From Candidatus Sulfotelmatobacter sp. (GTDB lineage: Bacteria > Acidobacteriota > Terriglobia > Terriglobales > Acidobacteriaceae), in assembly GCA_030040965.1 (NCBI GenBank), contig JASHOT010000136.1, forward strand, positions 1-59,493: DNA of 59,493 nt, read 5' to 3'. The number at the start of each line of letters is the position of its first letter. Position 1 is the first letter of the stretch. The translations under genes were made by a program, and so were the position numbers. The notes under the pieces were generated by a model. The model was not told where the DNA came from. It ran no database searches and saw only the letters and a list, made by a program, of their open reading frames with translations. This document shows, piece by piece, positions 8,319 to 16,778 of this stretch.

Positions 8319-9578
8319 CTACTCATATCGCAGCGAATCCACAGGCGTCATTTCGGCCGCGCGCTGGGCCGGATACATGCCCGCCGTCACCGTGATCAAC
8401 GAAAGCGTCAGAATCGAAGCCACAATCGAAATCGGCGAAATAATCGGATGCGGCACGAAATCCGGCAGCGGCAGCGCCTGCATGCCGATGCAGATGCCCA
8501 TGCCGATCGTGAGTCCCAGCGCCCCGCTCACTACCGTCAGCATCGCCGACTCGGCGAAGAACTGCCGCAGGATATCGCGCTTGGTCGCGCCCATCGCCTT
8601 GCGCGTGCCAATTTCGCGTGTGCGCTCGGTCACCGAAACCAGCATGATGTTCATCACGCCAATTCCTCCCAGGCACAGCGTCACAATCGCCACGCATCCA
8701 AAAAACAGCGTCACCACGCCGAAAATCTTCGAGAGCTGCTTGGCGCCCTCCATCGTGTCCCAGATGAACAGCGCGTCTTTATCCATCGGATCGAAGTGCC
8801 GCACCCGCGCGATGGTTCGCCGCACCTGCATCACCGCCGCCTCGTGCTCCTCCGGGTTCACGACTTCAAATACGATGTCATCCAGATAGCCGCGCGTAAC
8901 TCCCGCGCCCGGTTTCTCCGGAGGAGGGAAGTCGCGCGACACGGCCGAGTAGGGCGCAAATAAATAATCGTTGTCCGGTCCGCTGTAATTCGAATTCTGC
9001 TTCTTCTCTTCCAGAACTCCGACGACAGAATAGGGCACGCTCTTCACCAGCACCGTCGCGCCAATCGCCGGCTCTCCGGGAAAAAGCTGCCGGTACGCCT
9101 TCGATCCCAGCACCAGCACCCGCCGTCCCTCGCGCTCGTCGTCATCAGTAATCAGACGGCCCTCACTGATCTTTAGTGAGCGAAATTCCTGGTACGACGG
9201 CCACATTCCCACCACGCCCCGGTTCGCCGAATTGTACTGGCTCACCTCCGGAATCGTCCGCCGCAGCTCCGGGCTCACGTTTTTGATCGTGTAGCACTCG
9301 TCGCGAATCAACTCGGCATCGTCCACGTTGAGCCGGATCTCGCGCCCCGCGGCCCGTCCGCCCTCCTGCAAACTGGTGCGCCCGCCCCACACGATCACCA
9401 GGTCCTTGCCCAGCGACTCCATGTGTTTTTTCTGATCGACGACGAATCCGCGTCCCAGGCCCACAAGAATGATTACCGACGAAATTCCCCACACGATGCC
9501 GCACATCGTCAGAAACGTCCGCATCTTGTGTGCCCGGAAGGTGGCGACGGCCTGTCGCAGAATTTCGGAGAGAGTCAT
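8319..9578 (-). CDS. FtsX/MacB-type ABC transporter permease (second copy)
   Basis: 419 aa, the same architecture as the permease at 5930: an N-terminal helix (MRTFLTMCGIVWGISSVIIL), a MacB_PCD periplasmic domain, then FtsX helices with GGIGVMNIMLVSVTERTREI and the ending MTPVDSLRYE. It lacks an ATPase domain. The two permeases are clearly paralogous but diverged, so they may form a heterodimer as in LolCE, or serve different states. It is co-directional with the HlyD-type adaptor upstream; the spacer between them is about 150 bases. Confidence 0.9.
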   Translation of the reverse strand: MTLSEILRQAVATFRAHKMRTFLTMCGIVWGISSVIILVGLGRGFVVDQKKHMESLGKDLVIVWGGRTSLQEGGRAAGREIRLNVDDAELIRDECYTIKNVSPELRRTIPEVSQYNSANRGVVGMWPSYQEFRSLKISEGRLITDDDEREGRRVLVLGSKAYRQLFPGEPAIGATVLVKSVPYSVVGVLEEKKQNSNYSGPDNDYLFAPYSAVSRDFPPPEKPGAGVTRGYLDDIVFEVVNPEEHEAAVMQVRRTIARVRHFDPMDKDALFIWDTMEGAKQLSKIFGVVTLFFGCVAIVTLCLGGIGVMNIMLVSVTERTREIGTRKAMGATKRDILRQFFAESAMLTVVSGALGLTIGMGICIGMQALPLPDFVPHPIISPISIVASILTLSLITVTAGMYPAQRAAEMTPVDSLRYE

Positions 9579-9725
9579 GATGAGTCGTGAGTCCCGAGCC
9601 CAAGCACAACCAGTCGGGACTCGTCAAAAGGATTGGGTCCCAAGTGATCAGGTCACGGGCGTATCTCCCAGACCCAAGACCTTAAGACCCAACTTTGAAA
9701 CCTTGAAACTTCTGAAACCCTGCTC

Positions 9726-10940
9726 TTACTGCAGCACCACTTCCTGTCCTTCTTTCAGCCCGCTGAGCACCTCGGTCTTGGCGCCGTTCGAGATTCCAAT
9801 ATTGATCGCGATCTTATCCATTCCGTCTTTCCCCTTCGGGTTGGGGATGTCTACGAATGCCTTCTTGTCCTTGTCGTAGATGATCGCGCCCTCCGGAATC
9901 TGCAGCACATTCTTATGTTCGTCGAGAATGATCTCGGCATTCGCGGTCATCTCGGCCTTCAACTCGCCGCCCGGGTTCTGAATCGACACGCGCACTTCAA
10001 AGGTTGTGACATTATCTTTTTCCACGCCCATGGGAGAAATCTTCGTCACCTTGCCGTCAAACGTCTTGTCCTTGAACGATTCGACCTTGATCCGCGCCTT
10101 CTGGCCCAGATAGACCTTGCCGATGTCGCTCTCGTCCACCTTTCCTTTTACGTAGACTTCGCTTGTATCGCCCAGCGTCATCACCAGCGTTGCCGACGAT
10201 CCCAGCACTAGAATCGAGCTGACCGCGTCGCCCATCTCCACGTCGCGCGAGAGCACGATGCCATCGATCGGAGAAACAATATCGGTATAGCTGAGCTGTT
10301 CATCCAGCTGCTTCAGATTCGCCTGATCCTGTTCGACCGTCGCCTGTGACTGCGCAATCTTCGCCTTCAGCACCACGACCTGCGCCTTGGCGACATTCTG
10401 TTTGTTCACTGCCATCGTGTAGTTCTTCTCGGCATCGTCGAGCGACGACTGCGAAACCACGCCGTCCTTCGCCATGCCGATGGCGCGATCATAGGCGCGC
10501 TTCAGGGGCGGAACATCCGGACCTTCCGCGTCCACCTTCGCCCGCTCGTAATCCGCCTGCGAGCTGGCCAGGTTGGCCTGCGCCGCTTCCAGCGCCGCCT
10601 TCGACTGCGCCACCTGCGCCTCGATCTCCACCTTGTCGAGCTGGCACAGCAGTTGTCCCGCCTTTACACGGTCGCCGTAGTCCACATAAAGCTTCTTCAC
10701 GATACCCGAGGCCTTCGACTTCACTTCCACCTTCGTGATCGGCGTGACTTTCCCCGTCGCCACCACGCTCTTGGCCAGGTCGCCGCGCTCCACTTTCGCC
10801 AGCTTCGAGGGATCGATCTTCGTTCCGCCGCGCGTCGCCGCGAATACTCCACCGGCGATCAGCAGCACCAGAACCGCGGCCACACTGCTCCAGATGATGA
10901 TTCTGCGACGCTTCTTCTTAGGATTGCTGTTTCCGTTCAC
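9726..10940 (-). CDS. HlyD/MacA-type periplasmic adaptor (membrane fusion) protein
   Basis: 404 aa from GTG 10940, which has a GGAGGAG site 2-3 bases upstream. A TTG at 10988 would lengthen it but lacks such a site. A basic cytoplasmic tail (NPKKKRRR) and one membrane helix (IIIWSSVAAVLVLLIAGGVF) come first. Then follow a lipoyl/barrel-sandwich half (SGIVKKLYVDYGDRVKAGQL), a long coiled-coil alpha-hairpin of about residues 105-200, the second lipoyl half (SPIDGIVLSRDVEMGDAV), a beta-barrel and a membrane-proximal domain. It should link the inner-membrane permeases at 5930 and 8319 to an outer-membrane TolC-type channel, which is not in this window. Confidence 0.92.
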   Translation of the reverse strand: MNGNSNPKKKRRRIIIWSSVAAVLVLLIAGGVFAATRGGTKIDPSKLAKVERGDLAKSVVATGKVTPITKVEVKSKASGIVKKLYVDYGDRVKAGQLLCQLDKVEIEAQVAQSKAALEAAQANLASSQADYERAKVDAEGPDVPPLKRAYDRAIGMAKDGVVSQSSLDDAEKNYTMAVNKQNVAKAQVVVLKAKIAQSQATVEQDQANLKQLDEQLSYTDIVSPIDGIVLSRDVEMGDAVSSILVLGSSATLVMTLGDTSEVYVKGKVDESDIGKVYLGQKARIKVESFKDKTFDGKVTKISPMGVEKDNVTTFEVRVSIQNPGGELKAEMTANAEIILDEHKNVLQIPEGAIIYDKDKKAFVDIPNPKGKDGMDKIAINIGISNGAKTEVLSGLKEGQEVVLQ

Positions 10941-11001
10941 AACTCCTCCTCGGGATGCTCGATATACCTGCTGCCTCTGCCAGATCAAGATTTCCGGATC
11001 G

Positions 11002-11060
11002 ACGATTGTTCAAACCAACGATTGTTCAAAACCAAAGATTGCTAAAATCGAAGATTGCCT
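11002..11060. repeat. degenerate 16-17 bp tandem repeat upstream of the adaptor gene
   Basis: Three to four units: ACGATTGTTCAAACCA (11002), ACGATTGTTCAAAACCA (11018), AAGATTGCTAAAATCG (11035) and a partial AAGATTGCC (11051). They lie 60-120 bases upstream of the adaptor start, where iterated operators would sit. The gene-free stretch 10941-11357 holds nothing else I recognise. Confidence 0.6.
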
Positions 11061-11357
11061 TGGCCCATCGCTGAACATCTGCGAGGGCTCGGACCCTGTG
11101 GTTCCAACCTCACTTGTCTGTACGTATGTGGGTTTCGTTTTGTTCCAAACTTCGGAGGTCGTTCCGGCAACGTTTGATTTGCAACGCGATTACCGGTCTG
11201 AGAATGAAACCGACCTACGGGCTAAGAGTCGATGAAACGCGGGCGGGTTGTCCAAGTCCTCTGCCGCCTGTTATTTAGACAGGCCTGTGATTAAAAGGAT
11301 AGCGCATTTTCCCCTGATTTTTGCACTTCCGTACCCGAGTCGCCAGCCCCAGCGCGC

Positions 11358-12452
11358 TCAATCGCCCGGATCGAGCGACCACTCGCCATCAAGGCGTGAG
11401 AGAAAACCATCGCCGCGTTCCAGCAGGTCCAACACTCCCGAATTGCGCGACTGAGCGATCGTCCAACCGCCGCGGCAGGTGAAAATACATCCTTTATCGG
11501 AAAATTCCGCGATGCGCCGCAAATCCACCACGCCATGCAGGGCCACAACACCCTGTTCTGCCGCGTCCGAAAATAGATGATCGAGAATGGCTTTTGTCTG
11601 TTTCGATTCTCCACCAACCTGCACCACTTCGCCGACTCCGCCGCGCTTTACATAGTAGATGTACCAGCCCACAATTTCCCGTTTGCCGTCGCGAAGCACG
11701 ATCTTGCGCAAGGATCCCCGCTTTTGCCTTCGTTCCATAAAGCTCACCAGCCACTTCAAAAAATCGATATCGTACTCAGCCCACAACGCATAATCCTTGC
11801 GGAACTCGGTCTGGCATTGCAGCAATGTGTCGACGTCAAGTCCGGCGGCCTGCAGAGGTGACCGAGCCAGGCGAAACGGACTGTCGGATATTCGTGCGGC
11901 TACGCCGTCGGCCAGCGCGCAAAAAGGTTTGGCCATCACCTTCAACGCGGACGAGACTACCGCTCCCATCGGCCGCGAGAGCGCGTGCACCGCGAAATGG
12001 GTCGGCTTGAGCAATCGCGCCCAGTGAATGTTCAGCGCAGCAATTGTGCGGAAGCCTAGCCGCTCGAGAATCTGGCGAGTTTTTTCATTGGCCGAATCCG
12101 TCAACCAGAGATCATGGTCTCCCGCAAGGTATGCATCCAGCAGTCGAGGCGCGGCCGGCCCTCCCCGGGCTTCTGGATGAACTACAAAATTTCCTCCATA
12201 TGCTACACGGATGGGTTCATCGCCGACCGCGACTTTTCGCGGAGTAACGCCCAGGAAACCGACGATCTTCCCGCTCTTGTCTTCATACACGAAAGAAGGG
12301 CTATTACCGTCGGACCACGGATTGGCGAAGTAGAGCTCGCGGAAAAAAGGCTGCAGGCTCGTTGGAGCCGAGCCTTTTTTGCGCCTCATGTAATTCCAAT
12401 ACAGGCGAACTACCTGGGGAATATCATTTTGAATGAATGCACGGACCGCCAT
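11358..12452 (-). CDS. GNAT-type N-acetyltransferase, two-domain
   Basis: 364 aa. The N-terminal half is a GNAT fold: a substrate segment FIQNDIPQVVRLYWNYM, strand IVGFLGVTPR, then VAYGGNFVVHPEARGGPAAPRL, matching the acetyl-CoA binding turn (normally Q/RxxGxG/A, here RGGPAA). The region near residue 125 (DSANEKTRQILERLGFRTI) closes the fold. The C-terminal half (residues 210-360) resembles a second, degenerate acyltransferase-like domain with KIVLRDGKREIVGWYIYYV. Substrate unknown. It diverges from the CNNM gene at 12740 across a 287-base spacer. Confidence 0.75.
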   Translation of the reverse strand: MAVRAFIQNDIPQVVRLYWNYMRRKKGSAPTSLQPFFRELYFANPWSDGNSPSFVYEDKSGKIVGFLGVTPRKVAVGDEPIRVAYGGNFVVHPEARGGPAAPRLLDAYLAGDHDLWLTDSANEKTRQILERLGFRTIAALNIHWARLLKPTHFAVHALSRPMGAVVSSALKVMAKPFCALADGVAARISDSPFRLARSPLQAAGLDVDTLLQCQTEFRKDYALWAEYDIDFLKWLVSFMERRQKRGSLRKIVLRDGKREIVGWYIYYVKRGGVGEVVQVGGESKQTKAILDHLFSDAAEQGVVALHGVVDLRRIAEFSDKGCIFTCRGGWTIAQSRNSGVLDLLERGDGFLSRLDGEWSLDPGD

Positions 12453-12739
12453 AATCGTTCTAACGGAACTCCATCGGAATCGTCAGCATCAGACGAATAT
12501 GCCCGCTTCCACTCAACAGGGTTGGGGACCAAGAAACGGAAGCAGACGCGGTAGACCAAAAATTGTAACTTTGCGTACTGTTAGCTCGAACCTATCTTTC
12601 GATTGGATGCCACTATCTTTTAGCCAGCAATGTTAATTTAGTGCTACTGGCGGCATTGAGACCCCTGACAATGCCCGAGCTCACCATCGGAACCGCCGAT
12701 TACAGTCCGGATCGCCCAAGCTGCTAAAATCAACATTCC

Positions 12740-14128
12740 ATGATCGCTTATGTGCTGCTCCGGGTGATTCTGATCCTTCTCCTGGTGGCAGCGAACGCCT
12801 TCTTCGCGGCGGCCGAGTTTGCCCTGGTCAGCGTCCGCGACACCCGCATTCAGCAGCTCATCGAGGCTGGACGCATTGGCGCCCGTGTCGTTCAGCGCCT
12901 CCATGCCAATCTCGATGAAGTCGTCAACGGCGTGCAGCTGGGCATCACCATCGTTAGCCTCACCCTTGGCTGGATCGGCGAGCCCATGGTCGCCAGCCTC
13001 GTCGGCAGCCTGCCCATCGTGCAGCGTCTTCCCCACGTTGCTATCTACGCCCACACCATCGCTATCGCGATCGCTTTCAGCCTGATCACCTACATGCACG
13101 TGATCCTCGGTGAGCTCGTGCCCAAGACTCTTGCCTTGCAACGCGCCGAGCAGATTGCCCTCGCCGTGGCCGCGCCCATGGAGGCCTTTCTCACCCTCAC
13201 TCGCCCTGTTCTTTTCTTCATGCGCCGCTCCGGCAGGCTCGTTCTTCGCGTCTTCGGAGCTCAGCTCACCCGTCGCGGAGGCGCCATCCATTCTCCCGAC
13301 GAACTCAAGCTCATCGTCACCGCCAGCCGCCAGTTTGGCCAGATTCCCGAATTTCAGGAAGAGATGATTCACTCCGCCATCGAACTCGACAACATCACCG
13401 TGCGCGAGGTCATGGTCGCCCGCCCCGACATCTTTTCTTTACCCTCCGATCTTCTCCTCGACGAAGCCCTCGCCCGCGTGGTCGAAGGCCAGCATTCGCG
13501 CATTCCCGTCTACGACCCGCAGCGCGGACCGGAACACATCGTCGGCGTCCTCTACTACAAAGACCTCATGCGCTGGATGCGCCTGCGCCTCTCGAATCTT
13601 GGTCAGACGACTTCCATCCGCATCAGCCGCATGCAGATTGCCCAGATCATGCACGACGTGCTCGTCGTCCCCGAAACCAAGGTTCTGGCCGAGTTGCTCG
13701 CCGAATTCAAGGAGCGCCGACGCCATCTCGCCGTCGTGGTCGATGAGTTCGGCTCGACCGCCGGCGTTATCACGGTGGAAGACATTCTTGAGCAACTCGT
13801 CGGCAACATTGAAGACGAGTTCGACGTTTCGCCCAGTGAACCCGCGCTGGAAGACGAATCCGTCATGGTGCTCGAGGGCTCGGTCAATATCCGCGACCTC
13901 GAAGCCGAATACGGACTCATGCTGCCGCGTGACGCCGGCTTTGAAACGCTGGCCGGATTCATTCTGGCGCGTTTGCAGAAAATCCCCGGCCTGCGCGATT
14001 CGTTCGAATACGAAGGCCGCCGCTACACGGTAGAAGAAATGGAAGGCCATCGCATCGCGCGCGTGCGGATCGAGAAGACCGCGAAAGTCGAAGGCGAAGC
14101 CGAAGCGGCCAGAGGGGCAGGGAATTGA
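12740..14128 (+). CDS. CNNM/CBS-domain membrane protein (hemolysin family, CorC/YhdP-like)
   Basis: 462 aa. The N-terminal CNNM (DUF21) domain spans about residues 1-195 with three to four helices (LLRVILILLLVAANAFFAAA; LGITIVSLTLGWIGEP). It is followed by a paired CBS domain (REVMVARPDIFSLP around 223; VLVVPETKVLAELLAEF around 310). A C-terminal CorC-HlyC domain (GFILARLQKIPGLRDSFEYEGRRYTVEEM) closes the protein. The family is tied to magnesium or other cation efflux and homeostasis; the old name hemolysin is misleading. A TAAAAT at 12725-12730 is a possible -10 box for a short leader. Confidence 0.92.
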   Translation: MIAYVLLRVILILLLVAANAFFAAAEFALVSVRDTRIQQLIEAGRIGARVVQRLHANLDEVVNGVQLGITIVSLTLGWIGEPMVASLVGSLPIVQRLPHVAIYAHTIAIAIAFSLITYMHVILGELVPKTLALQRAEQIALAVAAPMEAFLTLTRPVLFFMRRSGRLVLRVFGAQLTRRGGAIHSPDELKLIVTASRQFGQIPEFQEEMIHSAIELDNITVREVMVARPDIFSLPSDLLLDEALARVVEGQHSRIPVYDPQRGPEHIVGVLYYKDLMRWMRLRLSNLGQTTSIRISRMQIAQIMHDVLVVPETKVLAELLAEFKERRRHLAVVVDEFGSTAGVITVEDILEQLVGNIEDEFDVSPSEPALEDESVMVLEGSVNIRDLEAEYGLMLPRDAGFETLAGFILARLQKIPGLRDSFEYEGRRYTVEEMEGHRIARVRIEKTAKVEGEAEAARGAGN

Positions 14129-14130
14129 AA

Positions 14131-14162
14131 GTAGCGCCGGCGTCCCGCCGGCTGTCGGCCGC
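14131..14162. repeat. GCCGGCG hairpin repeat after the CNNM gene
   Basis: A perfect 7-bp stem GCCGGCG/CGCCGGC (14136-14142 and 14146-14152) with a TCC loop, just after the stop codon. There is no T-tract, so it is more likely a dispersed palindrome than a terminator. It is followed at 14171-14218 by degenerate GACGACT/ACTGACG short repeats. Confidence 0.5.
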
Positions 14163-14213
14163 GTATCCTTTGACGACTTATGACTGACGACTAACCGAAC
14201 TGAGAACTGACGA

Positions 14214-15128
14214 CTGAAGATTCTTCTCCAACGCGTCCTCTACACGCTTCCGGTCCTCTGGCTGGTGGTATCCATCGTCTTTCTGTTGATCCATCTCGTC
14301 CCCGGAGATCCCATCACCCAGATTCTCGGTGAAGGCGCGCCTCCCGTGCAGATCGCCGAAACCCGCCACGCTTACGGACTCGACGCACCGCTCTCGACGC
14401 AGTACATCCGCTACTGGAAAGGCGTGCTGCACGGCGATCTCGGACGGTCGTTCCGCTACAACCAGAGCGTCAGCCAGCTTATAGCTCAAAGATATCCTTA
14501 TACGCTGCGCCTCACGCTGGCCTCGCTGTTCGTCGCCATCGTGCTCTCGATTCCCGCGGGAGTTCGTTCCGCGCGCCGCCGCAATCGCTGGGACGATCGC
14601 CTGCTCTCCGTCGTCAGCCTCTTCGGCCTCTCGTTTCCCAACTTCGCGCTCGGCCCCATCCTCATCCTGCTCTTCGCCATCAAACTCGGCTGGCTGCCCG
14701 TCTCGGGTGCGGGATCGTTTGCCAACCTCGTCCTGCCCGCCATCACCATGGGCAGCGCGCTGGCGGCGATTCTCACGCGCATGGTGCGCACCAGCATGCT
14801 CGAAGAACTCAGTCAGGACTACATCCGCACCGCCCGCGCCAAAGGATTGCCCGAGCGCACCGTCGTTTATCGCCACGCGCTGCGCAACGCCATGATCCCC
14901 GTGCTCACCGTGCTCGGCCTGCAATTTGGCGCGCTGCTCGCCGGAGCCATCGTGACCGAAAAAATCTTTTCCTGGCCCGGCATCGGCCGTCTCACCATCG
15001 ACGCGATTTCCAACCGCGATTATTTTGTGGTGCAAGGCTGCATCCTCGCCATCGGCCTGACGTATGTGGCCGTCAATTTCCTGACCGATGTGCTGTACTC
15101 GGTGGCGAACCCGAGGATACGGCAATGA
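14214..15128 (+). CDS. ABC transporter permease, DppB/OppB type
   Basis: About 304 aa. The family N-terminus (LLQRVLYTLPVLWLVVSIVF, then HLVPGDP) begins upstream of the first ordinary start codon, GTG 14265. In-frame candidates are CTG 14214 and ATT 14220, with a stop at 14208, so I start it at CTG 14214. The peptide-permease signature EELSQDYIRTARAKGLPE, the EAA-like cytoplasmic loop, lies near residue 200, with six membrane helices. It should pair with the DppC-type permease at 16916 for peptide, nickel or oligosaccharide uptake. No ATPase or binding protein is encoded here. Its stop overlaps the ATG at 15125. Confidence 0.88.
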   Translation: MKILLQRVLYTLPVLWLVVSIVFLLIHLVPGDPITQILGEGAPPVQIAETRHAYGLDAPLSTQYIRYWKGVLHGDLGRSFRYNQSVSQLIAQRYPYTLRLTLASLFVAIVLSIPAGVRSARRRNRWDDRLLSVVSLFGLSFPNFALGPILILLFAIKLGWLPVSGAGSFANLVLPAITMGSALAAILTRMVRTSMLEELSQDYIRTARAKGLPERTVVYRHALRNAMIPVLTVLGLQFGALLAGAIVTEKIFSWPGIGRLTIDAISNRDYFVVQGCILAIGLTYVAVNFLTDVLYSVANPRIRQ

Positions 15129-15490
15129 GGTTTCTGGTGGAGTTCGTTCGGGCTCACCTCGTCGAGTCCTACATGTGCCTCGCTGCTGCCGCAGTGCTGG
15201 TATTCTTGGCGCTCTTGAAGTGGAGATTCGCAGCCAAGGCCGCTAGGTGGCCGGCGGTCACTGCTAGGATCGAGAATGTCTTGGTAGATGTTTTGTCGAG
15301 CGGCCCGAACCGTTCACCCACAACTCTTGCAGTTCTGGCTTATGAATATTCCGTCGGGGGAGAATACTACTCAGGGGAGATCCGTTTGGAGGCGAGCGAA
15401 GAGGCAGCCGAGAACGCGGAAAGGGATCTAATAGGGAAGGGGCTCACAGTCCACTACGATCCGCATGAAGCGGAGTCTCTGTCTTCCTGA
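15125..15490 (+). CDS. DUF3592-type membrane protein, probably 3'-frameshifted
   Basis: 121 aa as read, starting in an ATGA overlap with the DppB-type gene. One membrane helix (YMCLAAAAVLVFLALLKW) is followed by a DUF3592-type beta domain: RWPAVTARIENVLVDV, YEYSVGGEYYSGEI and LTVHYDPHEAES. The family usually continues past the last motif. Here the frame stops at 15488, yet another frame directly continues LKHRVRGWYVVKDRRLSLW and WEWFDNLSGR to a stop at 15571-15573. A two-base surplus in the TCTCT at 15476-15480 would explain this. Function unknown. Confidence 0.75.
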   Translation: MRFLVEFVRAHLVESYMCLAAAAVLVFLALLKWRFAAKAARWPAVTARIENVLVDVLSSGPNRSPTTLAVLAYEYSVGGEYYSGEIRLEASEEAAENAERDLIGKGLTVHYDPHEAESLSS

Positions 15491-15679
15491 AGCACAGGGT
15501 CAGAGGATGGTACGTTGTCAAGGATCGCCGGCTCTCGCTTTGGGAGTGGTTCGACAACCTGTCGGGCAGGTAGGCTGGCTGTCCCGCACCCTCCTTGCAA
15601 CAAGGCGGGCACGTTACGCCAGTTCCACCCTTACTCGTTGTCCCACTAAGGCAGCCGCCAGGGCGCGGCGAACAAAACA

Positions 15680-15707
15680 GGCGGGGCCTTTGCGCCCCGC
15701 CTTTTTT
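15680..15707. terminator. rho-independent terminator between convergent genes
   Basis: An 8-bp stem GGCGGGGC/GCCCCGCC (15680-15687 and 15694-15701), a 6-base loop and TTTTTT for plus-strand transcripts. On the minus strand the stem is followed by TGTTTTGTT, so it may also stop the VOC gene ending at 15737. Confidence 0.85.
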
Positions 15708-15736
15708 CAGTGTGGCCGGAACTCACTTCCAGGTCC

Positions 15737-16210
15737 TTACGCGGCCGGAGCCATTTTCTTCATGCGTTCTTGCATCTCCTTCGGTGAAACGTCTTCCACG
15801 TGCGTGGCCACGCCCCACAGATGCCCGAACGGATCCTGGAAGAACCCGTTGCGGTCCCCGTAGAACTGGTCCTCGACGGGCTTCAGGATCTTCCCACCTT
15901 CGGCCGAGGCGCGCTTGATAACCTCGTCCACGTTGGGAAAATACAGATACAGGCTCACTGGACTTCCGCCCACGGTCGCGGGGCTCGTGTGACCCTCACC
16001 CATACTCGGATTTTCTTCCGCGAGCATGATGCGCGAGTTGCCGATTTTCAGCTCGGCGTGTCCGACCTTGCCGTCCGGACCAGGCATGCGAATCTCTTCC
16101 GTTGCGCCAAAAACTTTCTTGTAGTATTCGATCGCCTGGGCCGCACCCTTGATCACGAGATAGGGCGTTACCGTGTTGAAGTCTTTCGGAATATACGAGA
16201 CTTTGCTCAT
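15737..16210 (-). CDS. PhnB-like VOC family protein
   Basis: 157 aa, a single PhnB/YdhR-type VOC domain: TVTPYLVIKGAAQAIEYYKK, VGHAELKIGNSRIMLAEE, then VSLYLYFPNVDEVIKRA and FYGDRNGFFQDPFGHLWGVA. The acidic DPFGH end is typical. A C-terminal helix VSPKEMQERMKKM follows, as in many acidobacterial and proteobacterial members. ATG 16210 has AAGGAG 7 bases upstream. Function unknown; the name PhnB does not prove a phosphonate role. It lies on the opposite strand inside the split permease pair. Confidence 0.88.
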   Translation of the reverse strand: MSKVSYIPKDFNTVTPYLVIKGAAQAIEYYKKVFGATEEIRMPGPDGKVGHAELKIGNSRIMLAEENPSMGEGHTSPATVGGSPVSLYLYFPNVDEVIKRASAEGGKILKPVEDQFYGDRNGFFQDPFGHLWGVATHVEDVSPKEMQERMKKMAPAA

Positions 16211-16383
16211 GATTTTTCTCCTTAAGAGGTTGGCTTGATTTTTGGAACGTTATGGTTTTGCGGCGGAGCGGTCGCGGAGCGGAGTACTTTTTCCCATCAA
16301 AGCACAAATCGCGGATGGACTCAAGGGGGTGATCGTGAAGGGTGAGGGCTGGGCGGATCCGGCGGGGAGTGAGTGCATGGTGC

Positions 16384-16432
16384 AAGCGAGATCCCTCGGC
16401 CCGCTGGTTAAAACGCGGGCCTTCGGGATGAC
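16384..16432. repeat. dispersed intergenic repeat, family A
   Basis: A single unit from GCGAGATCCCTCGGCC to CTTCGGGATGAC with the internal inverted repeat CCGCTGG/CGCGGG. Closest copies are at 22913, 23779 and 25018. Confidence 0.7.
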
Positions 16433-16470
16433 TTAGTAAAGTTCAATCCGAGCCATTAGATCGAGGCCGA

Positions 16471-16719
16471 TTACCTCCGGGCAGCTTGCACAGCCAGATC
16501 GAGTTCATGCTCGGCGGCGTGCAGATGCTCTTCGGCGCGAATTCCGTGGCCGTCCATGTCGTAATGGTTGGCGGCGCGGGCACGATCCATTTCATGAATC
16601 GCTTCCTGTACGTGCTTGTGAACTTCGTCCAGATCGTGCCAATCGCGAACCTGCGCCGACAGCGCAGCTCCGGCGATGAAAGACAATGCAAGCGCACCAA
16701 TGCTTAGAATCTTCTTCAT
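16471..16719 (-). CDS. small exported His-rich protein of unknown function
   Basis: 82 aa from ATG 16719. A signal peptide (MKKILSIGALALSFIAGAAL then SAQ) is followed by a mature helix-rich segment of about 60 residues full of His, Glu and Asp: DLDEVHKHVQEAIHEM and GIRAEEHLHAAEHELDLAV. It might bind metal or form a coiled coil. An AGAGAGGG site lies about 10 bases upstream. The longer in-frame ORF reaching 17190 overlaps the DppC-type gene on the other strand and is not credible. Divergent from 16916. Confidence 0.65.
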   Translation of the reverse strand: MKKILSIGALALSFIAGAALSAQVRDWHDLDEVHKHVQEAIHEMDRARAANHYDMDGHGIRAEEHLHAAEHELDLAVQAARR

Positions 16720-16778
16720 ACTTTTTGCCCTCTCTTGTGATTTGGAGAATTTTGTTTCCCGGTGCAGCAACCAGAAGG

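Noticed and set aside
12644-13372. Minus-strand frame of 242 residues opposite the CNNM gene
   Set aside because: Composition (Asp/Gly/His-heavy) and lack of motifs; the CNNM and CBS motifs on the plus strand are decisive.
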